From Sternotherus odoratus (Eukaryota; Chordata; Testudines; Kinosternidae), in contig JAVMKO010000002.1 in NCBI GenBank assembly GCA_032164245.1, positions 96,299,340 through 96,363,339 on the forward strand: a DNA stretch of 64,000 nt, read 5' to 3'. The notes below the pieces were generated by a model, which ran no database searches, had not been told where the DNA came from, and was given only the letters and a program-made list of their open reading frames with translations. Made by a program: the position numbers and the translations under genes. Shown one piece after another: positions 35,431 to 47,275 of this stretch (the stretch's first letter is position 1; every line of letters starts with the position of its first letter).

Positions 35431-37270
35431 GATTGCTAAAATAAGGAAGAAAAAGTGGCTAATGGGGGAGGAGTGTGATAACTTGGTATTTCATTTCCAC
35501 AAGATTTTGAAATTAACAAATGGGAAATGTGAATTTAAAAGTACAGTTGAACAAAACAGTCAAACCACTAAATATGGGGGGGGGGGGGAGACTTGCAAGC
35601 TAATAATTTCAAGCAAAAAAAGTATGCAGCTCAATTACCCTCTTGTCCCTAGAAGTAGTCCCTTCCAGGTAGGTGGAGAGACAGGCTTGGGTAAGTCTGC
35701 ACTGCTGCTACCAATGCTGTACAGTCCCCTGTGAATAAAGAGGACTTCATTTTCCAGGGCTGGCAGTACAGCAGCTTTTACGAAAAACACAAAATGGCAA
35801 GCCACTCACCGGCAGGAGTGAATATTCTGTGCTTACATTGATTGCTTTGGGCCCCATGTGCACATAATTTTGTGTACAACAGTAATCTATTTTATTTTAA
35901 ATGTAGCCCTAAAAGAGGTTTCCTTTTGCATTTTAGCTGCCTTGCAGATAATGGGTCTCAGGTATTTAGAAAGCAGTTGGGAAAAAACTTTGCACAGCTT
36001 TTGCAGAACGGCTGGTACTACACAGAGCAGAGTGCTAAACATGGGGCTTAGCTTTGCTTTAATAACTATTCTTCCTCTGCTCCAGTTGCCACTGCTTCAA
36101 ATATTTTTTGATGTTTAAAATAAATCCAGGCAATTTATTGTACCTAATCACATTTTGGTCTATAACAACCCTCAGATAAAATATATGGTTTGCAAATGCA
36201 AGCTGATTAATTGTTTTCTTTTTCCTATCCCTTCTCTCTTCAATAAGTTGAACAGTGTCTGTAGTTGAATGATCTACCTCCCCAGTGCAAACTTTACTTC
36301 ATTTAACATGAGATTTAATACATTTCCTATTATTTCTCATAAAAGGATATTTCAATTTGCATACACACATATCCATGCTTCATGATTTACTTTGCTTTTC
36401 TTTCCAGGTCCACAAGGGTGTCAGGCAATAATACCTTGACAGAACAGCTCCAGATAATGAAACATAACTAAATTCCAATTTACAATACAAATTGGAACCC
36501 TTTTTGTAACCTGATGAGGGCACAACCATGTTGTACTTTGGTTTGCTACTAAGGTTGTACTTGTAGTGTAGACAGTTAACAGACAATAGTTGGCAGTGAA
36601 GGGTCAAATGCAGCATGCACTGGGCTGCAAACAGCTATTTATTCAATTTGCTCAAAACACTGCTGAGCTTCTGATGCTTAATTGAAAGTGGCATCCCTTC
36701 TCAGTACAACCTGCTTTGGTTCCATCACTGTGAGGCTTAATTGGAGAGTAATTTTACATGAAACAACAATTGAAGCTTACGAAGAACTGAAGTGCAGGTA
36801 AGTCAGCAGGGGTTGGTGTATTCCGAACACCTATAACATAGTCATTATCAGGCATCTAAAGAAATAACATGCCATTATGACTGGGAAATGCAAACAGTAG
36901 GACATGATGAATTATTCCATATTGTTTTAGCTGTGTTTGCTGTCAGTGAAACAATGCAAGATACAGATGTTTAAGCTCAGCAGATCTGTGGCTGTCGAAT
37001 CATTAAGCAACTCTGGTGGACATCATTTCCAAGAAGGCTGCTTGTGCAGACACCAGCCCTTAAGACACATGGGCCATATGCAGAATAATCTACAGCAGAG
37101 AGCAAACTAGCACTTCATACATTTAAAAAGACTTCTTCCAGTAACAATCTGATTGTTGTGTGGGCTACTCAATAAGTACATGACCATGGAAACAGAATGA
37201 TGTTCAGAGAACTGGAAATGGTATACAGAGCCTTTCAACTGAAGGGCACCAGTTCAGATCCATTCTAGTT
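35431..37270. other. No gene seen; one dispersed repeat copy at 35643-35768
   Basis: AT-rich except for a G-run at 35577-35588 and the repeat described separately. Nothing coding recognised. Confidence 0.4.
35643..35768 (+). repeat. Unnamed dispersed repeat, copy 1
   Basis: ttgtccctagaagtagtccc, then cttccaggt, and cttcattttccagggctggc correspond in order and spacing to 38687-38812. Diverged between these blocks. Confidence 0.6.
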
Positions 37271-37273
37271 TAA

Positions 37274-38508
37274 GGCCCTGTCTTCACTACAGCACTAAGT
37301 CGATTTTCTGAAGTCGACTTTAGAAAATGGACTTAGTGCATCCCCACATAGGACAGCAACTTCGTGTCTGTTCTTAAAACTTTTGCAGGGGTCGACAGAG
37401 GGAGTGTTGCACTGTGGGTAAATATCCCACAGTGCGGGGAGTCCCCAGCTGTCACCGCCTTTCGGGGCAGCCAGGCACGCTCCCCAGGGGACCAGCCCCA
37501 GTCAGAGCAGCTCCGCGGACCCCCGTGCCCGCCCGCGCCGATCCGGATTGAAACGAACCCCTCCATTCGCCCAAGATAGTGGAGGGAGGGAGGTGACAGA
37601 TGCGGGGGCAGACGAAGGGCGGGGGGGTGTGTCTAAACAAATAGTGAGGTGGTTAGGAAGGTCTCCCCGAGAAAATTATTCATTTTCCCCCAGTCCTCCC
37701 CGACACCCACCATCAGCGACTCCCGTCACTTAACCTTTTTGTAGCGGTTTTTCCGGTTGTGGGGCGCAATGTGTGACCCTTCGGAAATCAGTCGTGCAAG
37801 AATGGTAGATTAAAGAAAAGGTCTCGCTGTTTGGCAGGTGGAGGAGCAGGGTGGAGATCCAGGGGTTTGCTGGTGACGGGGAGTAACTGGAAGGTATCCC
37901 GGTGACAATTCTCTAGTGGCGTCCTGGCCCGGGGGACCTAGGGGAGGAGACGAGGCGAGGTCGGGAAGTTCCCCGGGAGACGGAGGGGGAAGAACGCGTT
38001 TGCTTCTGGCGCGGGAGTTGGAGAGTAGCCCGGGAGCCGCGATCGGACTGGGGAGTTCGCGGCTGCTGAACTTGGAGCCGTGTGGCCGCGGGAGAGGGGG
38101 GTCGCGGGTCGCCCAGGGAGGATCGGCACGGCCGGGGACTGGGGGGGGGAGCCGGCGCAGGGCTGCTCCGGCGGGCGGGGGGGTCCGCGGGGCTGCTGGG
38201 GCGGGCGGGGGGGTCCGGCGCGGGGCTGCTGGGGTGGGCGGGGGGGTTCGCGGGGCTGCTGGGGCGGGCGGGGGGTCCGCGGGGCTGCTGGGAAGGTCGG
38301 AGGCTTAACGTCACGTGCAGCCTCACTAGCTGAAAATCGACCTAGAGAGAGGTCGACTTCAGCTACACCTCTGGTAATGGAGGAGTTATAAAGTCGATTT
38401 TAAGGTCCCTTAAAATCGACTTTAAGGGCATGCAGGTGAGGACGGGTACAGGCTTAAATCGACTTTAGCTTGCTAAAGTCGACTTTAAGCTGTAGTGGGG
38501 ACCAGGGC
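37274..38508. mobile_element. Harbinger-like element with GC-rich cargo (1235 bp, TAA target)
   Basis: Ends ggccctgtcttcactacagc and, inverted, gctgtagtggggaccagggc are flanked by TAA (37271-37273, 38509-38511). Subterminal parts contain repeated gtcgac/aaagtcgacttta motifs at both ends. The core 37390-38330 is GC- and CpG-rich. It includes 37640-37900, which looks like ordinary promoter-type or 5'-leader sequence rather than repeat, and a 30-bp minisatellite at 38160-38299. No transposase frame; the 130-137-codon frames are low-complexity artefacts. Confidence 0.8.
38160..38299. repeat. 30-32-bp G-rich minisatellite
   Basis: About 4.5 units of gggctgctggggcgggcggg and a tccgcg-type join, inside the TAA-flanked element. 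G-runs of 5-7 make it a G-quadruplex candidate. Confidence 0.8.
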
Positions 38509-38686
38509 TAACAGTACTGACTAAAAGCCATTAGCATCTAGTGGCTTTTCATCAGCTTATGTGAAAGGAGTTGGCAGTCTGAGTCTACTTGGTAGCTTGG
38601 AGAGATCTCTGCATCTCCATCCCATCCACATCAGCCTTGTTTGCAGTCTCAACAGAATGGGCACTGAAGCTAAACCCTAGAGGGTT

Positions 38687-38812
38687 TTGTCCCTAGAGGT
38701 AGTCCTTCCAGGTCAGGACTTAGACACATTTGCAAAGGGCTACACTGCCACTTCACATGGTATGCCTGGTCTTTGGGGGAATACAGGATTTCATTTTCCA
38801 GGACTGGCTGGT
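38687..38812 (+). repeat. Unnamed dispersed repeat, copy 2
   Basis: ttgtccctagaggtagtcct and ttcattttccaggactggc match copy 1 at 35643-35768. Confidence 0.6.
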
Positions 38813-38904
38813 CAGAATGATGACTAAGTTTCACCTACAAAATATGTGCACACTATGCACTGAACCTCCTAACATGTATACTGGCTTATATCCTGGTCCT
38901 TGAA

Positions 38905-40078
38905 GCCCTGCTCCATGATTTTTCCAGGGGCTGAGGGGAGGCTGACTGGCTTGTAGTTCCCCAGATCTTCCTTCTTCCCTTTATAAAAGATGAGCACTAC
39001 CAACTCCTTTAGCACCTTTGGATGCAGTGCATCCGGCACAATGGACTAGTGATTGTCCAGCTCTTCTAAATATACCTGAACCACTTCTTTTTCCACAGAG
39101 GGCTGGTCACCTCCTCCCCATACTGTGCTGCCCAATGCAGTAGTCTGGGAGCTGACCTTGTTCATGAAGACAGAGGCAAAAAAAGCATTGAGTACATTAT
39201 CTTTTTCCAATATCCTCTGTCACGAGGTTGCCTTCCCAATTCAGTAAGGAGCCCACACTTTCCCTGACCTTCTTCTTGTTGCTAACATACCTGTAGTAAG
39301 CCTTCTTGTTACTCTTAACATCTGTAGCTAGCTGCAACTCCAGTCAGGGCCGGAGACAGGGGGGTACAACGAGTAGAGCTGTACTGGGCCCCGGACTTCA
39401 GGGGGGCCCCCTGAAGTCCGGGGACCGGTACACAGCTCTACTCGTAGTCGTCCCCCCTGGGCACCGCACCGCATTTCCCCGGCTGTGTCCGGCGCCGCGG
39501 CCGGCTGCCTCCCGAGCCCTTCAGCCGCTGCTCGTCCCGTGCCCCAGGAGCCGCCCCGAGGCACCCCCGGCTGCAGCGCTTCCCCCGCCCACCCGCATCA
39601 AGAGCCGGGCCAGCCCTTGGTGGGGGGGGGGAGGCCCCCCCCGGCACCACAGGATGCCGGCGGCTTCAGAGGACTGGCCGGGTGCGCCGCTCCCGAGGCA
39701 CCCCCGGCTGCAGCGCTTCCCCCGCCCACCTGCAAGAGCCGGGCCAGCCCTTGGCAGGGGGGGGGCCCAAACGCTGAGAGTAGGGGGGCCCAAAATTTCT
39801 GTCACCGGCCCTGACTCCAGTTATGATTTGACCTTCCTGATTTCACTCTTGCATGCCTGAGCAATATTTTAATACTCCTCCCTGGTCATTTGTCCAAGTT
39901 TCTGCTTCTTGTAAGCTTTTGTGTGTGTGTGTTTAAGATAAACAAGGATTTCACTGTTAAGCCAAGCTAGTTTCCTGCCATATTCACTATTTTTTCTACA
40001 CACTGGGATGGTTTGTTCCTGCAACCTCAAAAAGGATTCTTTAAAATACAATAAAATCCTATCAAGTGCAATATACAA
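38905..40078 (-). pseudogene. CR1 ORF2 fragment (nuclease/RT junction), split by a hAT MITE
   Basis: Read on the minus strand from 40078, the frame contains FLRLQEQTIPVCRKNS and KLGQMTREEY, typical of the stretch between the endonuclease and RT domains of CR1 ORF2. It continues, with breaks, left of the MITE (39336 down to 38905) through the start of the RT, where KKEDLGNYKPVSLPSAPGKI-like codons are readable near 38940-38990 (RT block 2). Normally this protein nicks target DNA and reverse-transcribes its own RNA. Here both ends are missing, frames are shifted, and 39345-39813 is a foreign insert, so it is inactive. Confidence 0.8.
39345..39813 (+). mobile_element. hAT MITE, CAGGGCCGGC family, copy 1 (469 bp)
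   Basis: Ends cagggccggagacagg and ctgtcaccggccctg, TSD actccagt perfect (39337-39344, 39814-39821). Inside the left end is a palindrome around ggacttcaggggggcc. The GC-rich core contains an internal duplication: gaggcacccccggctgcagc occurs at about 39558 and again at about 39695, both running into agagccgggccagcccttgg. It is inserted into the CR1 fragment. Confidence 0.95.
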
Positions 40079-42413
40079 TGCAATATATAAAATACAATAC
40101 TATCAAGTGCATTTTTGCATGGAATATTAGTAGCTTATGGGCATAATATTTGCTGCAATCATGTTTTCAGTAGCTAGTCTGAAGCGCAAGTATCTGAACA
40201 GACGAAGACATTCTCAGTTTTCTGAGTAGGGTCTTTTTAGATTGCTGAGTCATATACTGGTGAGGAACATTGTTAAATATATTGATAAATAATGTATTGC
40301 TTCTAGATTCCCGATGAGAATAACCAAAGACAAGTGGCCCCTAGGGAACCCATCCCAGGTTTCATACTGAGCCAAATTCATTCCAGGACAGGACTTAGAG
40401 TAGTATGATCAGTGTTGTGTGAACTCCTGTGGTGCAGACATGATCAATAAAACCCTAGTTATGTACCTCAGTATTGAGTCTTGGCGCTTTGATTTTAGTA
40501 GCTTCTCAGTAGCCAGGGACCCATCACTAAGCATACTAACATCCACTGTATTATGGCAGTGAGATCTTCAAAGAACTTCAGCAGGCTAGTTTAGCCTGAA
40601 TGACTTTCTCAGTCTGACTTCATGCTGTCTTTCTTTAATCAGCCTATGCTTTTAATATTTTCTTCAAACTTACTGGCCTATATGCAGAGTGAAGGCTAGG
40701 GATCATTTTATAGTTTCCTGCTTAGACTCGTTATGCTTTTAAGAAACAAGTTAAACCTGCTATGCTCTAATCTTCATATGTTCCAAAAGGAGTAAACATT
40801 TTAAATGTGTCCATTAAAAGTGTAAGTGTTTTATCACTCACTCTCAATAGTCCCAGATGCTTTTATCACTGATTTGGCAGTTGTCCTAATACCCAGCTCA
40901 TTTTCATATCAGGTCACATTTACTCCATAGCATTAAACCCAGGTTGATATTTTTTACCTGAATCTTTTAGGTAAAGCAGAAAATTATCAGGGAACAGAAC
41001 AGCCCAGGAGACCTGGCTGCCCTGGCCCTGCTTTGTGCTACATGATGTCTTAGCAAAATAAACATGAGCGGTTATGGAGTAATTCTACCTTCTTGATTAC
41101 AAGGCACCATTGCATTTCCATAATGCATTCAAACTAGAATATCTCCTCACCTTCTCCCTGAATAACTAGACACAAAGTGACTGATTCTCTCCTGCATCTG
41201 AGCTCCATTTTGGCTCCCTGATTCTCTGGTCTGCTCAGCTCTGCTAAAGCCCCAGCTCTGGCATGAGTCAGAATAGCCTAAGGGCAGCTCTGACGTATTC
41301 CCTAAAGTTCCATACATCAGTTGGAGATTGAGTTAGTGAAGCTCCACAAGCCGGGGATGGGTTTGGCACACCTCAAAAACACTCCCTAGGCGGGGGATTG
41401 GTACAGCGGAGCTTTGTCTCATCTGCTGCATATGAGGATGAAAACAACTGGTCCAAGAGTCGCTCTCACCCGCATCAGTATATGACTCAGCAGCACAAGC
41501 AGACCCTGTTCAGAACATTCAGAATGGCTTTACTGTCAGCTCAGTCACCTGGGCTACAGAATTCTCAAGTGAACAGTTATGGCCAGAATCTGCCTCTCCT
41601 GTGCCACTCAAGTAGTGCAAAGGAGCGAGTTCAGGTGTGAGAATCAGGCCTCTAGGGTCCAACAGTTGCTCTAATATTTGGTGCACGAGGGAGACGGGTC
41701 AGATGCCTCTTTGAAACTGTCACCTCCTGACTCAGATGCTGCAGAAAGCCTTCTACAGTGTTGTGGGGAGGGCTAGGAGATAGGCATTAACCCAGCCTCC
41801 TCCCTCCCCACAAACTGCATAGGAAATCCAGTTCAGAAACACTAATTTTTGCACTGGTCCTGCCTTTTTGCACTGATAAATCCTATTAAGTGAGGAGACG
41901 GTCTGTAACCATTAGCAGCCAATGAAATCACAATGTCTGGGAGTTAAAGGGAGCCAGAGACCATCATAGAAAAGAGGGAAAAGGGATTTTGTGTAGATGA
42001 TCCTAATCTGTTGCAGATTTTCTCAGATACACAGATTCTGGAAGTGCCATTTATTCTTTGAGAGGTAAAACCCCAGGAACAGTATTTGGAAACCACCACA
42101 AGGGTGATCCTTGCAGAACTCTCTTCTCCCCCTACAACCTTGATCTCTTGCACAGAGTATAAAAAATTCACTTCTGCTGCTAGCAGTAAATAAAATACAG
42201 ATAAATAATGTAAGCTATTCCTTTCTCTGGGTCTCCTGTCTTCTCTTTGGCTGCCATTTAAAAATCACACGATCATCAGGGGAAGAATGGTCTTCATCTT
42301 TATGTCTTGTACACCGCTGAGCATGTACTGTTGCCAGAGGTATACCCATAATAAGTGCTCTATGCCCCCCTTTGACCTATTCTAGCTACTACGCAGGGGA
42401 GCCAGCAGCCATT
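40079..42413. other. No gene seen
   Basis: AT-rich to mixed. Frames such as 41398-41640 (80 codons) have no known motif. No recognised repeat. Confidence 0.4.
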
Positions 42414-42787
42414 AGGGTTGCCAAGTGCCCCTTTTTGACCAGAAAGTCCGGATGAAAAGGGAACCTGGCAGTGTCTGATCAGATGTACTGACCGGACACC
42501 AAAAGCCTGGTTACTGTGGATGGGAGCGTGCTGGGTCATCAACCTGTACCAGCACCTGCTCAGCTGCGGCCACCTCCTACCTACATCTTGCGGGTAGACA
42601 GGTTCTATGTTAGGTTGCAGCTCCAAAGCAGAGGGAGCCCAGCAGGGGGGAAAAGGGGAGAGAATGAGCAACAAGCAATGGGAGAAACGGGGGAGGAGTG
42701 AGCTGGGGTGGAGCCTTGAGGAAGAGGCAGCGTAGGGGAGGGGACCTTGGGAGTCCAGCTGTCAGCAATTAGAAAGCTGTCAACCCT
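42414..42787. mobile_element. Possible MITE with AGGGTTG ends
   Basis: agggttgccaag on the left and gctgtcaaccct on the right are imperfect inverse repeats. agaaagtccggatgaaaagg and gaccggacacc inside resemble a known reptile repeat type (from recall). No TSD found, so limits and class are tentative. Confidence 0.4.
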
Positions 42788-43209
42788 ATCTTGGCAGCCA
42801 GCAGCAACGGTCTCATTAAGGCAGAAACAGGTTTCCCTATGTTCTCACTTGCTTGTCATTTTTCTCCCGTGTGTTTATACATGCAACATTTCTTCCTGTG
42901 CTGTGCAGGATCAAGCCCTCACTAGTACATTATGGAATACTGTGACCAGCTATGGAAACCAAACTAGGATTTTCCAATAATGAACAAGTCATTTTGTGAT
43001 GCACTGTGCTTGTTTCTGCAATGGTGTTGGTTCACTCATGTACATTTCAGCAATTTGTATCAGGTTTCCCAGTCATTACTGCAGAGCAGGCACCAATCCA
43101 GCAAAGCATTTAAGCAGGGACATAAAACTTTGTGTGTTCATAATTGAAGTGTGTGTTTGTGTGTTCATATTGAAGGAACTGAGTGAAATTTTACTGTATT
43201 AACAACATT
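42788..43209. other. No gene seen
   Basis: Mixed composition with a short GT-rich patch near 43150; nothing assigned. Confidence 0.4.
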
Positions 43210-43217
43210 GTCCTTAA

Positions 43218-43847
43218 CAGGGCCGGCGACAGGAATTTTGGGGCCCCGTACGGCAGATCATACGGGGTCCCCCCCCCCGGTCTCCCGCCACCCGTGGGGC
43301 CCCCCCTGCCCGGTCTCCCGCCGCCCATGGGGCCCCCCCTGCCCGGTCTCCTGCCGCCCGCGGGCGCCCCCCCCCGCCAGTCTCCCGCCGCCTGCGGCCC
43401 CCCCGGCCGATCTCCCGCCGCCCGCGCCCCCCCCCGATCTCCCGCCGCCCGCGGCCCCCCCCCGATCTCCCGCCGCCCGCGGCCCCCCCCCGATCTCCCG
43501 CCGCCCGCGGCCCCCCCGGCCGATCTTCCGCCGCCCGCGCCCCCCCCCCCGATCTCCCGCCACCCACGCCCCCCCCAGCCGGTCTCCTACCTCCCGCGGG
43601 CCCCAACCCCCGCATGTGCTGCGGCCACGTGGCCGGCCGGGAGAAGCAAAGGGGGGCGGGGGGAGGCTGCTGGGTGCCGGGGGAGGGGGCTGGTGAGCGC
43701 GGCAGCGGCTGCCCGGAGCCGCGCCTTGTTCACAGCCCCGGCGACAAGGGGGTACAGCTGCGTACCGGCCCCGGACTTCAGGGGGCCCCCCTGAAGTCCG
43801 GGGCCCGGTACAGCTGTACCCGTTGTACCACCCTGTCGCCGGCCCTG
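43218..43847 (-). mobile_element. hAT MITE, CAGGGCCGGC family, copy 2 (630 bp)
   Basis: Ends cagggccggcgacagg and ctgtcgccggccctg. TSD gtccttaa/gtccttag, 7 of 8 (43210-43217, 43848-43855). Inverted relative to copy 1: the aattttggggcccc end is on the left. 43265-43600 is a C-rich tandem with units of about 28-35 bp containing ctcccgccgcccgcggcccc. The shared palindrome around ggacttcagggggccc lies at 43774-43801. Pro- and Arg-rich frames of up to 203 codons are artefacts. Confidence 0.9.
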
Positions 43848-43855
43848 GTCCTTAG

Positions 43856-46545
43856 TGCAGTGTAAGAACAGTAGGAAAAGTTCATTCTCAAGCCTAATGC
43901 ATTCATGAAATACAATGTCAGCAAGGCACTTGAACACCACAGTTTTTACAGTATTTTACTATGATACTTTTCTCCAGAAACAAAGAGGGCATGTGATGAT
44001 AATCAGAAAATGCAGCTCTAAAAATAAATCAAAAGAAATCTTTAAAATTTGTCTGTGAGTGAGAAGTTCAGCTAGATCCTTGACTGCAAGACAGTGCTTG
44101 TTAAGAATAGCAAATGAATAGGAACAGTCAAGGCTGAAAGTTTCTGAAATGCTTTGACTGCTGGCTTCTTCAGAGAAGCCCTTATTGAGGCTATTCATTA
44201 TGGAGAAAAAGCCAAATAGTCAGAGGTGCTTTGATGGCTTGTGATGTCATAAAAATGCCAGACGTACAGGTATATATCTAGTTAGTGTGGGGATTGATAT
44301 AGCACACAGAAGAGTTTAAAGAACAATATTTGTATTAACATTTTTTCTTTGCTAATAAATTTAAGCAAACTAAGCCATAAATAGAATCAAATTCCATGTG
44401 GTCAAGGCTGGTAGATTGCCGGCTCAGGAAGGATTTTCCCTCCCCTTCCCCATGTACACCATCACACAATTAGATGGGGCATTACACATTTTTTTAATTC
44501 CCCCTATCAGCTAGTGCCAAAAGAATGATACTGGATTAGATGGATCAAAGATCTGTTCTGCCATGGCTAATCTTGCATCCCTTTGCCTTCTAGAAGATGC
44601 TCTTTTTGTAAAATTCCATGGGCCGAATCTTTAAATCTGAGCACTTGCACCTCCCATTGACTTCCACAAGTGATTAGCAGCTCCCAGGATAGAGCCCTTA
44701 GTATTTAGGTAAACCCACAGTGAATGTGTTGTGGCTGTATTATTGCCATACTTTGGGTGCTTTATTATACACAAGGCTAAAGCATGAATACCACACCCAC
44801 CTAGACACTGGCAGTCACATTAAATCACATTTGCTCACTGGTGCTTAAACTGCCTCCAAAAATTGTATATGCCCTGTCATGTAATTTTGGGTATACAAAC
44901 AGGCATGGAAATTCCATGGTGATAAGAGTCTTAGAAAATCCACAGAGTTGGTATAAAGAGCATGGGTAATTCCATATACAAAATGTAAGCATTCACCCCT
45001 CTGTGAAACAGGCACACACAGCAACTGCAGAACAAAATTTACAGGAGTAACTTAGATTCCAGCCATTGGAAATTTGGCCACCCCAAATTGCTCCTGGATT
45101 AGTTTGAATGGATCATTTGACAGCCAGTGACTACCAGATAGAAAAGCCAGGGAAATCTGCCCCTCTTTAAATTGCATCCTAGGTCTAAATACCCAATTTC
45201 CCAGCCTGAATGGAATCTCTCCTATCCTTTCCTGCTATTTGAATTAGCATTCGTTAAATATGTTGCCATGCCTGGATTGCTGTTTGCCATCATTTGTGAG
45301 GTTTCCCCATTTTATGAATTTGCTGTAAGGAGCTGAGTGCACTTCCCCTGCAGCTCTGAATTCAAAGCCAAGGGATCATTTTGGGGACCTGAATTAGAAT
45401 CCTTCACATTGTGCAGCAGCTTGCCAGGTGAGACCAATTCAAAAGTTTCCAGCAGAAAACAGAAAAGGGACATTGGAACATTATTTTAGATTGGAAGCAA
45501 GCAACAAAAGGCTTGGGTGGGTGGTGATTTCCCTTTCTTTTCATTCTGCCTGGGTCACTGGCTAATAGCTTTCCATAGCCTTATCCTTGTGATCTCATCC
45601 AGATTGCTGTCCGATGTTCTTTTTTAAAAGCTGAATCAGAAGTGCTGTTTCCTTTCCCTTTCATTCCCTCTCTTATAACTGTTTCCCCTGGCTGCAGGAA
45701 AAACATCTTGTAACTAAAGCTAATGCCCTTTAGACTTCACAGTTGTATTTGTGGCTATTTGGAACTTTGGTGACCACAGCAATAATACTCCGATCCTCCT
45801 GCTCCAAAAGCACAACTGCCTAGTGCTTGAGAAAAAGGAGAATCTCCTATGCAGCGTCCATGACATGCAGCTTAACACGCCTGATTCCATGCAGTAAAGG
45901 GCAGCAGTATGTATACACACTAGAAAATTCATTATCTAGATATCCCTTACAGTAACTGTGGTACATTTGAGTGCTTGATTCTGTGTTTAAAGTCAGAGTT
46001 AACCCAGTTCTTTAAAAAAAAAAAAAAACACCCAAAACCCCCACTAGAATTTACAAATTTCAAAAAGCTAGTGTTCTATGTAAAATGCTACTGGACCCAA
46101 AGCAAACCAATGGGAGGATATAACAAGAGGCCAGCGCAATATTGCCAGGCTAGAAGTGGAGCTGGACAATCAATTAAAGTTTCCCTTATTGTTCCTTACC
46201 TAGCTAATGAAAATTTAAAATTTCACTTCATCATACCAATAATATTTCATCTCTCCTTGTCACTTAGAGATCTGCAGCACCAGAGCTGTGTGGTCCTGTC
46301 ATTTAACACCTCTCACAGAAATGAGTCATCCACATTCTGACTCACTAGTTCCACTTGACATATATTTTCTTTAATTTAAAATCACACAAAATTATCTGAG
46401 TGGCAGCCAACAGCAGCCCTGTGATTTCTTGGCTTCTGCATCATCATGCCTAATTTCTGAGCTCTATACTCAGAAGGTTTTAGTGTATGGCAAATGTAAG
46501 AAAAAAGACATTTTATTTCTCATAAAAATTTAATAAAGATCTTTT
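43856..46545. other. No gene seen; possible CR1 tail at 44515-44578
   Basis: tgatactggattagatggat and ttctgccatggctaatcttg resemble the end of a CR1 element. A tcaatggga-class segment lies at 44625-44702. Other parts are AT-rich and unassigned; poly-A near 46013. Confidence 0.4.
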
Positions 46546-46640
46546 GCATGTCTACAGCACCTTTCACTTGGGGATCTTGAAGCACTTCACAAACACTGGT
46601 TAAAAGGTTCACATTGCTATTGTGAGATCTCTGAGCAGAG
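46546..46640 (-). mobile_element. SINE 3'-end remnant, antisense
   Basis: cagcacctttcacttgggga and gaagcacttcacaaacactg match the antisense of the MIR-like SINE end. Short and diverged. Confidence 0.45.
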
Positions 46641-47275
46641 CTAGCGTAGGAGGTTTATGAACTGATCTTTACAGCTTGATTTGAAGGGGCTGACAGCAAA
46701 CCACCCCCTGCATGTTCAGTTTAGAAGATCAAATTAAATGAATGTGAATTTCCATGGGGAACATTTCAACCCTTTCCCCTCTAGCCAGCTACTCATAGCC
46801 AGCCTCTCTCCCACCCTCACTCTACTGCCCATCACCTTTGATGCCTTCAGGGGAAAGGCAATCTGATTGCCCCGGCCCCTCTGGTTCCACTCTCGCACAA
46901 AGACAGCCCCACCCCCACCCCCACCCCCACCTCCAGCAGGATCTTTGGGTTTGTCCTCAATCTGTTAGTGCCTACAAAAGACCTATACACCAATGGGGGA
47001 AACCTTTGCTATCAAGGAACCTCTTTAGTTACCAGGGGCTGACAGATGCCCCAAGATTGCTAGTGTTGTAGGGCTTTGGAAATAATGTCCAATTAATATG
47101 GGGACTGTTCTCTTATTTAGATCAAGTGGTAGGAATTAGGAGGATTCTTTCTGCCTTAGTTCATTAAGGGAGCTAGCTAACAAAGGAAGTGGGAAGGTTC
47201 TGGTTTCTGCTGCCCTGAGATTCTGGGTTCATGCATTCTGATTCTCAGAAGCCCCTTGTAGGATGGTGGGGAGGG
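46641..47275. other. No gene seen; (CCCCA)n at 46908-46932
   Basis: The five-unit cccca run is the only clear simple repeat. The 77-codon frame across it has no known motif. Confidence 0.45.

Noticed and set aside
37913..38333. Pro/Arg- and Gly-rich frames of 103-137 codons
   Set aside because: Within the TAA-flanked element and its minisatellite; overlapping in several frames.
42414..42787. Firm assignment as a hAT element
   Set aside because: Ends are inverse, but no 8-bp target duplication could be found, so it was left as a tentative MITE.
43183..43794. 203-codon Pro-rich frame and its antisense Gly/Arg-rich frame
   Set aside because: Product of the C-rich tandem in hAT copy 2.
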